NCBI GenBank assembly: GCA_902492545.1
Contig: CABULX010000136.1
Span: 1 to 5,031, forward strand
Source of the DNA: an uncultured Collinsella sp.
GTDB taxonomy: Bacteria; Actinomycetota; Coriobacteriia; Coriobacteriales; Coriobacteriaceae
Reading direction: 5' to 3'
Length of the DNA: 5,031 nt
Part shown: positions 1-4,242 of the stretch, piece by piece
Layout: each line of letters begins with the position of its first letter
How positions within the stretch are numbered: position 1 is the first letter of the stretch
Notes under the pieces: generated by a model
Told to the model about the DNA's origin: nothing
Database searches by the model: none
The model's input: only the letters and a program-made list of their open reading frames with translations
Program-made: the position numbers and the translations under genes

Positions 1-1094
1 GCGGCCTTCATGCGCTCGATTAGATTGGCGAGCGCCGTGAACTGCCTGCCCGCGATGGATTGGGAAAACGCCGTGAACTCGGTTGTCTCAGCAGCAATGT
101 GACGCGCCGCCAAACGGGCAGCGAGTTCACCGAACAGCTGGGGCGCCCGGGCAGACACCACGAGCACGCGCACGGGGTCCGCGGACGCCGTGACACCGCC
201 GTCGACCGCGGCGTCCTCACACGTTTTTACCAGCTCATCGATTGCATCCACATAGGCGTGGGCGCGGGCGTGAGGGCCGGCAACCTCTACAAAAGTAGGC
301 TGAGCGGCGGACTTGGAGGCAGTCTGGGGCGCGGCGGCACCCTCCCCCAGCGGCGCGGCCTCAAACAGCACACCGCGGGCATCAAAGGCGGCAGTAAGTT
401 CCTCGCGCATTGCCGCCTGCTCGCGGGCAAGCAGCACAACGACCTCTCCCCCATTGTTCGCCACGGCGGACAGCAGCTCGAGCAGGCCGTGCGTAAACGA
501 TGTGATACCGCGCACACATACCGCGCGGGCGCACGCCGGAAGGTTGTCGGCCAGCACCTCGGCCATAAGGTCAGCAGCCTCGCAGGACTCGACCATGCCT
601 CGACGGTCCAAGCCGCTCGCATAGGCACTCAACAGCTCGAACACGCGAGCCTCGGCGTCGCTCTTGGGATCGGGCCGGCAATTGTTGGCACGGCATCGCT
701 CGGCCGTCGTTCCCGCTACGCCCGACAGCACATCGCGGGCCATGCGCGCGAGCATGCGCACCGTACCCTGACTGCGCGAAAGCGGCTGCAGGTCGGCATC
801 GTCGCGACGGGCGATCATGTCCGAGAACAGCATCTGGCGCTGCATGTTGTCGACGAAGCTGCGGCCATCGCCCATAAGCTCCCACAGCGAGCGGAGCCAC
901 GACGCTGGGGTTTTGTAGTCAACGCCCAGCGAGGCGCCAGCAACCGCAGCATCGTGACGGCACACGTCGAGCTCGGCAAACGAGGGCGCCAGCAATACAG
1001 CACGCCCGTGGCGGGCAACCAGGTCGGCGAGCAACGCCGCCTCGGCATCGCTCAAGTCCGTACCGGTATTGGTGGTATAGATTCGAACAGGCAT
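1..1094 (-). CDS. AddB/RexB-like helicase-nuclease subunit, N-terminal part (partial, runs off left edge)
   Basis: An open frame reads from ATG at 1094 to the window edge, 364 full codons with no stop. The start is the first possible one: an in-frame TAG lies upstream with no ATG, GTG or TTG between, and GGAGGA (1097-1102) precedes it, although only 2 bases away. Near residues 31-48 is RAVLLAPSFAELDVCRHD, followed by a conserved-looking LGVDYKTPASWL and LWELMGDGR stretch (57-78). The last ~100 residues (VRVLVVSARAPQLFGELAARL, then a GRQFTALANLIERM-like end) resemble the degenerate helicase-2A region of AddB-type proteins. Such proteins pair with AddA to process DNA double-strand ends for recombination, and normally exceed 1000 residues with a C-terminal PD-(D/E)XK nuclease and Fe-S cysteines, which would lie outside the window. 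I see no Walker A motif in the visible part, so RexB or an inactive helicase type fits better than classic AddB. The family call is from pattern recognition and is moderate; the reading frame is secure. Confidence 0.62.
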   Translation of the reverse strand, partial: MPVRIYTTNTGTDLSDAEAALLADLVARHGRAVLLAPSFAELDVCRHDAAVAGASLGVDYKTPASWLRSLWELMGDGRSFVDNMQRQMLFSDMIARRDDADLQPLSRSQGTVRMLARMARDVLSGVAGTTAERCRANNCRPDPKSDAEARVFELLSAYASGLDRRGMVESCEAADLMAEVLADNLPACARAVCVRGITSFTHGLLELLSAVANNGGEVVVLLAREQAAMREELTAAFDARGVLFEAAPLGEGAAAPQTASKSAAQPTFVEVAGPHARAHAYVDAIDELVKTCEDAAVDGGVTASADPVRVLVVSARAPQLFGELAARLAARHIAAETTEFTAFSQSIAGRQFTALANLIERMKA

Positions 1095-1143
1095 GGTCCT
1101 CCACTCAAACCGTTCGCAATAATCAATGCATCCATCCTACCCG

Positions 1144-1180
1144 CCCACGCGGACAGATTTGCCCCACGCCAACAGATTTG
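1144..1180. repeat. Two-copy tandem direct repeat, 19-bp period
   Basis: Positions 1144-1161 and 1163-1180 match at 16 of 18 bases (CCCACGC, two variable bases, ACAGATTTG). The repeat lies 50 bp upstream of the AddB-like start, and the second copy ends inside the left arm of the large inverted repeat. It could be a paired protein-binding site or part of a dispersed intergenic repeat unit. Confidence 0.7.
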
Positions 1181-1264
1181 ATCCCTTGGGGACGGAGGAA
1201 AACGGATCAACGAGGGGGTCAGTCTAACCCGGTGATCCGTTTCCCCCGTCCCCGGGGGATCAAA
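1177..1264. repeat. 88-bp imperfect inverted repeat (long hairpin element)
   Basis: The arms 1177-1209 and 1233-1264 are complementary over 32 paired positions: 29 Watson-Crick pairs, two T:G positions (1186/1255, 1187/1254) that are G-U wobbles in plus-strand RNA, and one A:C mismatch (1196/1245). One A in the run 1199-1202 is bulged. The loop is 1210-1232. The outer ends read TTTGATCC and GGATCAAA, and the inner arms carry GGGGACGG and CGGATCA. The element lies between the stop of the YerC-like gene and the start of the AddB-like gene, and its right end runs into the U tract of the minus-strand terminator. A dispersed extragenic palindrome or MITE-like relic is the simplest reading. No coding sequence fits. 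Confidence 0.85.
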
Positions 1265-1287
1265 AAACCGCCCCCGAAGGGACGGTT
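1262..1287 (-). terminator. Intrinsic terminator of the YerC-like gene, C(UUCG)G tetraloop
   Basis: Read on the minus strand, AACCGTCCC (1287-1279) pairs with GGGGCGGTT (1274-1266) around a TTCG loop (1278-1275), and the strand continues into T residues to 1262. The sixth pair is G-U in minus-strand RNA but C-A in plus-strand RNA. This, together with the T run, sets the direction. It starts 27 bases past the YerC-like stop codon. Confidence 0.85.
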
Positions 1288-1313
1288 CTGCGCAATTTAT
1301 TTTTGCCGCTGGC

Positions 1314-1613
1314 CTACTCGCCATCCTCCAGTTTGATGAGGATCTTGCGATAGCCACCGTACTCGCCGTTGAGCGCCTTGGACACGCGGCTCACCGTGGT
1401 GGACGAAGCGCCGGTGCGGGCCTGAACCTCAACATAGGGCTCGCCCTCATCCAGATAGCGCGCGACCTGCAGGCGCTGAGAAAGATCGCAAATCTCGCGC
1501 GGCGTGCAGATATCGGTTAAAAACGCCTGGATATCGTTCTCGTCATCCAAAAGGCTAAATGCGTGGACCAGCTGCTTGACATCAGGCTTGTCAAACATGT
1601 TCTCGATATTCAT
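1314..1613 (-). CDS. yerC: TrpR-superfamily regulator, YerC/YecD family
   Basis: This is a complete 99-residue cytoplasmic protein, the usual size for the YerC/YecD branch of the TrpR superfamily, made of helices that bind DNA as a dimer. Residues 34-54 (DICTPREICDLSQRLQVARYL) are the hallmark first helical block. Residues 58-81 (EPYVEVQARTGASSTTVSRVSKAL) form the helix-turn-helix, with ASSTTVSRV as the likely recognition helix. The C-terminus (GEYGGYRKIL) is also family-typical. The ATG at 1613 is fixed by a TGA codon two codons upstream in frame; the ribosome site is weak (GGCGGTGAT). The gene is transcribed alone and ends in the UUCG terminator. YerC-type proteins have been linked to control of histidine biosynthesis in Firmicutes, but no his or trp gene is visible here, so the target in this organism is unknown. 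Family assignment is firm; the regulatory role is inferred. Confidence 0.9.
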   Translation of the reverse strand: MNIENMFDKPDVKQLVHAFSLLDDENDIQAFLTDICTPREICDLSQRLQVARYLDEGEPYVEVQARTGASSTTVSRVSKALNGEYGGYRKILIKLEDGE

Positions 1614-1937
1614 CGATCACCGCCAAACCCGCCATAAGGCATCGAAGTTGATACTGACATCGGGCATCGTTCGCCCGTAATATGCAATAAAACTATGCAT
1701 GGGCTATTTGCCCGTAGCAGTGTAGCACACCACCAAACTAAAGCGACAAGACTCTCTGCCAGCGGCACGTTTTTCAGGACGAACGCCGTTTAGAAACCGA
1801 ATGCGCACGTAAGCTCCACGAATATTTGAGACAATGGGCGTCCAAACACCGCGGCGCGCCCGCGCAACCATCCAAGTCGCCGCCGCAAGCCGCTTCACGC
1901 GACGCCAGCAACCCCGGCGCAAGAAAGGATTCACGCC
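1614..1937. other. Divergent intergenic region, 324 bases, no gene seen
   Basis: This spacer separates the minus-strand YerC-like gene from the plus-strand holin-like gene. Besides the paired GGGC/GCCC repeats, it holds an AT-richer half (1680-1835) and a very GC-rich half (1845-1920). The open frames across it lack ribosome sites or overlap the holin gene in another frame. A weak plus-strand -10 candidate, GACAAT (1830-1835), has no matching -35. I see no RNA gene. Confidence 0.5.
1661..1716. promoter_or_regulatory. Paired inverted repeats upstream of yerC (candidate operator region)
   Basis: Two inverted repeats lie 48-103 bases upstream of the YerC-like start: CGGGC-N7-GCCCG (1661-1677) and GGGC-N5-GCCC (1701-1713). 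Each is followed by TA, giving the direct repeat GCCCGTA at 1673-1679 and 1710-1716, 37 bp apart. Between them is an AT-rich stretch in which TATGCA occurs twice (1681 and 1694). The arrangement suits an operator for autoregulation, or sites serving both divergent genes. No confident -35/-10 pair was found. Confidence 0.4.
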
Positions 1938-2303
1938 ATGCGCTTTATGCTTAACTGGCTCTTCACCTCGATCGCCATCGCGATCGCCACGTTCCTCGTC
2001 CCCGGTATCCAACCCTTCGGCTTTGCCGAGGCCTGGGTCTGCTTTGCCTTTGTGGGACTGTTCCTCAACATCGTCGATTCGTTCGTCAAACCGTTCCTCA
2101 CGGTCATCTCGCTGCCGCTCACGATCATTACGCTCGGCATTTTCCAGCTCGTGCTCAACAGCTTTATGCTGGAGCTCGCCAGCTACCTGTCGGTCAACCT
2201 GTTGGGCGTCGGTATCTCCATCGCCGGCTTTGGCTCGGCCTTTATGGGCAGCATCCTAGTGTCCATCATGCGCAGCATCCTCGATAGTATTGCCGAAGAG
2301 TAG
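1938..2303 (+). CDS. Small four-helix membrane protein, phage holin IV / YvlD family
   Basis: This is a complete 121-residue inner-membrane protein of the family named after mycobacterial four-TM phage holins (YvlD-like; Pfam PF04020 as I recall it). Hydrophobic segments fall at about 4-22, 31-50, 52-84 and 86-110. The diagnostic block is residues 43-78, with LN, then KPFL, LPLTIITLG and a later LN. Length and topology match the family, which is mostly chromosomal and not part of prophages; no other phage gene is nearby. B. subtilis YvlD sits in a cell-envelope-stress operon, so an envelope role is plausible, but the function is not established. The start has AAAGGA (1924-1929) eight bases upstream. 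It is a single-gene unit closed by a strong terminator. Confidence 0.88.
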   Translation: MRFMLNWLFTSIAIAIATFLVPGIQPFGFAEAWVCFAFVGLFLNIVDSFVKPFLTVISLPLTIITLGIFQLVLNSFMLELASYLSVNLLGVGISIAGFGSAFMGSILVSIMRSILDSIAEE

Positions 2304-2339
2304 AACGCCCCCGACACACAAACGCATCGGACCAAATCA

Positions 2340-2377
2340 AAGGCCGCCCATCGCAAAAATGGGCGGCCTTCTTATTT
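2340..2377 (+). terminator. Strong intrinsic terminator after the holin-like gene, possibly bidirectional
   Basis: A perfect 12-bp stem, AAGGCCGCCCAT (2340-2351) with ATGGGCGGCCTT (2359-2370), encloses a 7-base loop and is followed by CTTATTT. It starts 37 bases after the holin-like stop. The convergent rrf2 gene ends 70 bases further on. On the minus strand the same stem is followed by TGATTT, a weaker tract, so it may also serve rrf2. Confidence 0.92.
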
Positions 2378-2440
2378 GCCAAGTCTCAGAGGGCAAGAAA
2401 ATCTACCATTTCCACCCCGTCCCCACATGGCAGGCGTGGG

Positions 2441-2869
2441 TTAGATGACATAGTCGTAGCCATGGTTGGGAGCGACAAGTTGATCGAGCGTCACGCCGTC
2501 GAGGTAATCGTTGATGAGCTTGTCCAGGTTCTTCCACACGTCGAGCGTGGGGCACTCATCAGATCGCGAGCAGCCCTTGCAGTCGCCATCCAGGCAGGCG
2601 ACCGGCGCCAGACTACCCTCGGTCAGGCGCAAGATCTCGCCCACCGTGTACTGCTCGGGCGGACGCGTGAGCACATAGCCGCCGCCCTTGCCACGCATGC
2701 CCGAAAGCATGTTGGCGCGCACGAGCGTAGCCAAGATGTTCTCGAGATATTTCTCGGAAATCCCCTGTCGCGCCGCGATCTCTTTGAGCGGGATGCGACC
2801 GGCCGCCTGGTGCTCGGCCAGATCGACCATAACGCGCAGGGCGTACCTGCCCTTAGTAGAAACCAACAT
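2441..2869 (-). CDS. Rrf2-family transcriptional regulator (IscR/CymR-like), probable Fe-S or cysteine sensor
   Basis: A complete 142-residue regulator. MLVSTKGRYALRVMVDLAEH at the N-terminus is the classic Rrf2 opening and settles the start; AAAGG lies 11 bases upstream. The winged helix-turn-helix spans about 1-80: IPLKEIAARQGISEKYLENIL (27-47) is the recognition unit and GKGGGYVLTRP (60-70) the wing. Four cysteines cluster at 92, 97, 100 and 106. IscR and NsrR ligate Fe-S clusters with a C-X5-C-X5-C set near 92-104, so cluster binding is plausible, although the spacing here is C-X4-C-X2-C-X5-C. It is divergent from cysK, and in B. subtilis the Rrf2 protein CymR forms a complex with CysK to repress cysteine genes; context therefore suggests control of cysK and of itself. 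B. subtilis CymR, as I recall, lacks this cysteine cluster, so the choice between a CymR-like and an IscR-like sensor is open. Family is firm; ligand and targets are inferred. Confidence 0.93.
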   Translation of the reverse strand: MLVSTKGRYALRVMVDLAEHQAAGRIPLKEIAARQGISEKYLENILATLVRANMLSGMRGKGGGYVLTRPPEQYTVGEILRLTEGSLAPVACLDGDCKGCSRSDECPTLDVWKNLDKLINDYLDGVTLDQLVAPNHGYDYVI

Positions 2870-2905
2870 ATATATTGCTGCCTTTCGGTCTTTTAGTCCG
2901 TTGAA

Positions 2906-2933
2906 ATTCTAGCCGAAAAAATGGGTTTGAAAA
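2906..2933 (-). promoter_or_regulatory. Candidate sigma-70 promoter of the rrf2-family gene
   Basis: On the minus strand, -35 TTTTCA (2933-2928, 4 of 6 to consensus) and -10 TAGAAT (2911-2906, 5 of 6) are separated by 16 bases. Transcription would begin near 2899 and leave a leader of about 30 bases carrying the ribosome site. Confidence 0.55.
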
Positions 2934-2941
2934 TACCCGTT
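2920..2941. promoter_or_regulatory. Inverted repeat over the rrf2 -35 box (candidate operator)
   Basis: AATGGGT (2920-2926) and ACCCGTT (2935-2941) form a 7-bp dyad with one mismatch and an 8-base centre that contains the -35 hexamer. Its size and position suit a dimeric Rrf2 regulator acting on its own gene. No family consensus was matched. Confidence 0.4.
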
Positions 2942-3017
2942 CCGGTCAAGATGGTTAATCGACTCGTAATAATCTTCTATTTCCTATTGCATTACTAGGC
3001 TTTAGTGTCTACTATGC

Positions 3018-3047
3018 TTGCCAACAGCTAAACGAACAACCTATAAG
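3018..3047 (+). promoter_or_regulatory. Sigma-70 promoter of cysK
   Basis: The -35 TTGCCA (3018-3023) and -10 TATAAG (3042-3047) each match consensus at 5 of 6, with an 18-base spacer. Initiation would fall near 3054, giving a leader of about 69 bases. A weaker upstream alternative, TTGCAT (2987-2992) with TACTAT (3010-3015) and a 17-base spacer, would start near 3022. Confidence 0.7.
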
Positions 3048-3050
3048 GTT
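3038..3050. promoter_or_regulatory. Palindrome covering the cysK -10 box (candidate repressor site)
   Basis: AACCT (3038-3042) and AGGTT (3046-3050) are perfect inverted arms around ATA, and they enclose the -10 hexamer. A protein bound here would block RNA polymerase, as expected for repression of cysK by the divergent Rrf2 regulator. It may also be coincidence in AT-rich DNA. Confidence 0.4.
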
Positions 3051-3051
3051 T

Positions 3052-3126
3052 ATGGGTTTGGCTGCTAGACACGCCGTAAAACCATACGGCAACCAGCAAC
3101 TTGAACACTTTGGAGGTTCACCATGA
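3052..3126 (+). CDS. Possible 24-codon leader ORF ending in the cysK start (ATGA overlap)
   Basis: ATG at 3052 opens 24 codons, beginning MGLAARHAVKPYG, and stops at TGA 3124-3126, overlapping the cysK ATG by ATGA. It contains no cysteine codon, which argues against a cysteine attenuation peptide. Its only ribosome-site candidate is AAGG three bases upstream, and the main cysK promoter would start transcription at about its first codon. Translation is therefore doubtful; it would need the weaker upstream promoter. A frame this short is near chance. Confidence 0.15.
   Translation: MGLAARHAVKPYGNQQLEHFGGSP
3073..3090 (+). other. Hairpin in the cysK leader RNA
   Basis: GCCGTA (3073-3078) and TACGGC (3085-3090) are perfect 6-bp inverted arms around AAACCA. 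No U tract follows, so it is not a terminator. It lies 21 bases before the cysK ribosome site (GGAGG, 3112-3116) and could affect RNA stability or ribosome access. Confidence 0.4.
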
Positions 3127-4061
3127 GCAAGGTTTACACGTCCATCGATCAGCTTATCGGCCACACCCCGCTTCTGGAGCTCACTCACTTTGAGGCCGAC
3201 GAGGACCTCAAGGCTCGCGTGCTCGTCAAACTGGAATACTTCAACCCCGCCGGATCCGTTAAAGACCGCGTCGCCAAGAACATGATTGACGAGGCCGAGA
3301 AGGCTGGCAAGCTCGTGCGCGGCGGCGACTACACCATCATCGAGCCCACGAGCGGCAACACCGGCGTCGGCATCGCCTCGGTAGCGGCCGCCCGCGGCTA
3401 CAAGGTGATCATCACCATGCCCGAGACCATGTCCGTCGAGCGCCGCAAGCTGATGCAGGCATACGGTGCGCAGCTCGTGCTCACCGACGGCTCCAAGGGC
3501 ATGAAGGGCGCTATCGCCAAGGCCGAGGAGCTGCAGAAGGAGACCCCCAACAGCATTATCGCCGGCCAGTTTGTGAACCCCGCCAACCCGGCCATTCACA
3601 AGGCCACGACCGGCCCCGAGATCTGGGACGACACCGACGGCGAGGTCGACATCTTCGTCGCCGGCGTTGGCACCGGTGGTACCGTGACCGGCGTGGGCGA
3701 GTTCCTCAAGGAGCAGAACCCCGAGATTAAGGTTGTCGCCGTCGAGCCCGCCACCTCCCCGGTGCTCTCCAAGGGCCAGGCCGGCCCGCACAAGATCCAG
3801 GGCATCGGTGCCGGCTTTGTGCCCGACGTCCTCGACACCCAGGTCTACGACGAGATCATCCCCGTCGAGAACGACGACGCCTTTGCCACCGGCCGCGCCG
3901 TGGGCCACAAGGAGGGCGTGCTCGTGGGCATTTCGTCCGGTGCCGCCGTGTGGGCCGCACTGCAACTGGCCAAGCGTCCCGAGAACGAGGGTAAGACCAT
4001 CGTGGCTCTGCTTGCCGACACCGGCGAGCGCTACCTGTCCACGGCGCTCTTCCAGGACTAA
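3123..4061 (+). CDS. cysK: Cysteine synthase A (O-acetylserine sulfhydrylase)
   Basis: A complete 312-residue cytoplasmic PLP enzyme of the fold-type II family, at the usual CysK length. It converts O-acetyl-L-serine and sulfide to L-cysteine and acetate. PLP-lysine is K47 in NPAGSVKDR (41-49). The substrate loop is PTSGNTG (75-81), the phosphate cradle GVGTGGT (181-187), and the SSGAA motif (271-275) supplies the serine that contacts the pyridine nitrogen. KIQGIGAGFVP (224-234) is also typical. There is no cystathionine-beta-synthase-type N-terminal heme region or C-terminal CBS domain. The start is supported by GGAGG (3112-3116) with a 6-base gap and by homology from the first residues. The gene is divergent from the Rrf2 regulator and is probably repressed by it. 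A CysK-type rather than CysM-type enzyme is favoured by the overall motifs, but O-phosphoserine or thiosulfate use cannot be excluded from sequence. Confidence 0.96.
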   Translation: MSKVYTSIDQLIGHTPLLELTHFEADEDLKARVLVKLEYFNPAGSVKDRVAKNMIDEAEKAGKLVRGGDYTIIEPTSGNTGVGIASVAAARGYKVIITMPETMSVERRKLMQAYGAQLVLTDGSKGMKGAIAKAEELQKETPNSIIAGQFVNPANPAIHKATTGPEIWDDTDGEVDIFVAGVGTGGTVTGVGEFLKEQNPEIKVVAVEPATSPVLSKGQAGPHKIQGIGAGFVPDVLDTQVYDEIIPVENDDAFATGRAVGHKEGVLVGISSGAAVWAALQLAKRPENEGKTIVALLADTGERYLSTALFQD

Positions 4062-4161
4062 GGGCCCGTCATTTGTCGATAGGCCCAAGGCACGCCGGTC
4101 TACCCTCTCTTCTGGCTGCCTGAGCCCATCTCGTTAGGGTGTCCCACGAGACGTCCGAACT

Positions 4162-4170
4162 TGCTACAAT
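4162..4170 (+). promoter_or_regulatory. Extended -10 promoter upstream of mnmA
   Basis: TGC followed by TACAAT (4165-4170, 5 of 6 to consensus) makes a TGN extended -10 element. No good -35 stands 16-18 bases upstream, where the sequence is GC-rich (near 4141-4148). Initiation would fall near 4176-4178, inside the 5' arm of the following hairpin. Confidence 0.5.
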
Positions 4171-4174
4171 GTCT

Positions 4175-4213
4175 GCGGCGCGGAACCAGCCTCCCGCGCC
4201 GCTTTTCTTTTTT
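4175..4213 (+). terminator. Intrinsic terminator between cysK and mnmA
   Basis: GCGGCGCGG (4175-4183) pairs perfectly with CCGCGCCGC (4194-4202) around a 10-base loop, followed by TTTTCTTTTTT (4203-4213). It lies 113 bases after the cysK stop and 29 bases before the mnmA start. It may end cysK transcripts, attenuate mnmA, or both. Confidence 0.88.
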
Positions 4214-4242
4214 GGCCACATGCCACCAAGGAGAACCTCCCC

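Noticed and set aside
60..1181. 373-codon open frame on the plus strand
   Set aside because: It is antisense to the AddB-like frame, which has coherent domain-like patterns, a start with GGAGGA and an open frame to the edge. The plus-strand product has low-complexity Arg/His/Gly-rich composition and no ribosome site, and it runs into the tandem repeat.
1052..1357. 101-codon minus-strand frame across the 1095-1313 spacer
   Set aside because: It passes through the terminator and the inverted repeat, overlaps both neighbouring genes in other frames and has no recognisable protein features.
1834..2259. 141-codon plus-strand frame overlapping the holin-like gene
   Set aside because: It is out of frame with the well-supported membrane protein, and its Ser/Arg/Pro-rich product is typical of a shifted frame.
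1938..2303. Prophage lysis gene
   Set aside because: Despite the family name, YvlD/holin-IV proteins are usually chromosomal and no other phage gene, attachment site or integrase is visible.
2462..2896. 144-codon plus-strand frame opposite the Rrf2 gene
   Set aside because: The minus strand encodes a clear Rrf2 protein with its own start signals. The plus-strand frame has no ribosome site or family features.
3005..3072. GTGTCTA (3005-3011) and TAGACAC (3066-3072), a 7-bp inverted pair flanking the cysK promoter
   Set aside because: With a 54-base gap and 7-bp arms in a spacer of this size, a match is close to chance expectation.
2870..3122. T-box or SAM riboswitch in front of cysK
   Set aside because: I see no T-box AGGGTGG-type antiterminator motif, no terminator in the leader, and no SAM-riboswitch core. 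From the best promoter the leader is only about 69 bases.
4062..4086. GGGCC...GGCCC hairpin directly after the cysK stop as a terminator
   Set aside because: The stem is only 5 bp with a 15-base loop and no U tract. The hairpin at 4175-4213 is a far better terminator.
3012..4088. 358-codon open frame on the minus strand
   Set aside because: It is the antisense shadow of cysK, with Gly/Leu/Val-rich composition typical of complementary strands of GC-rich genes. cysK has a full set of catalytic motifs.
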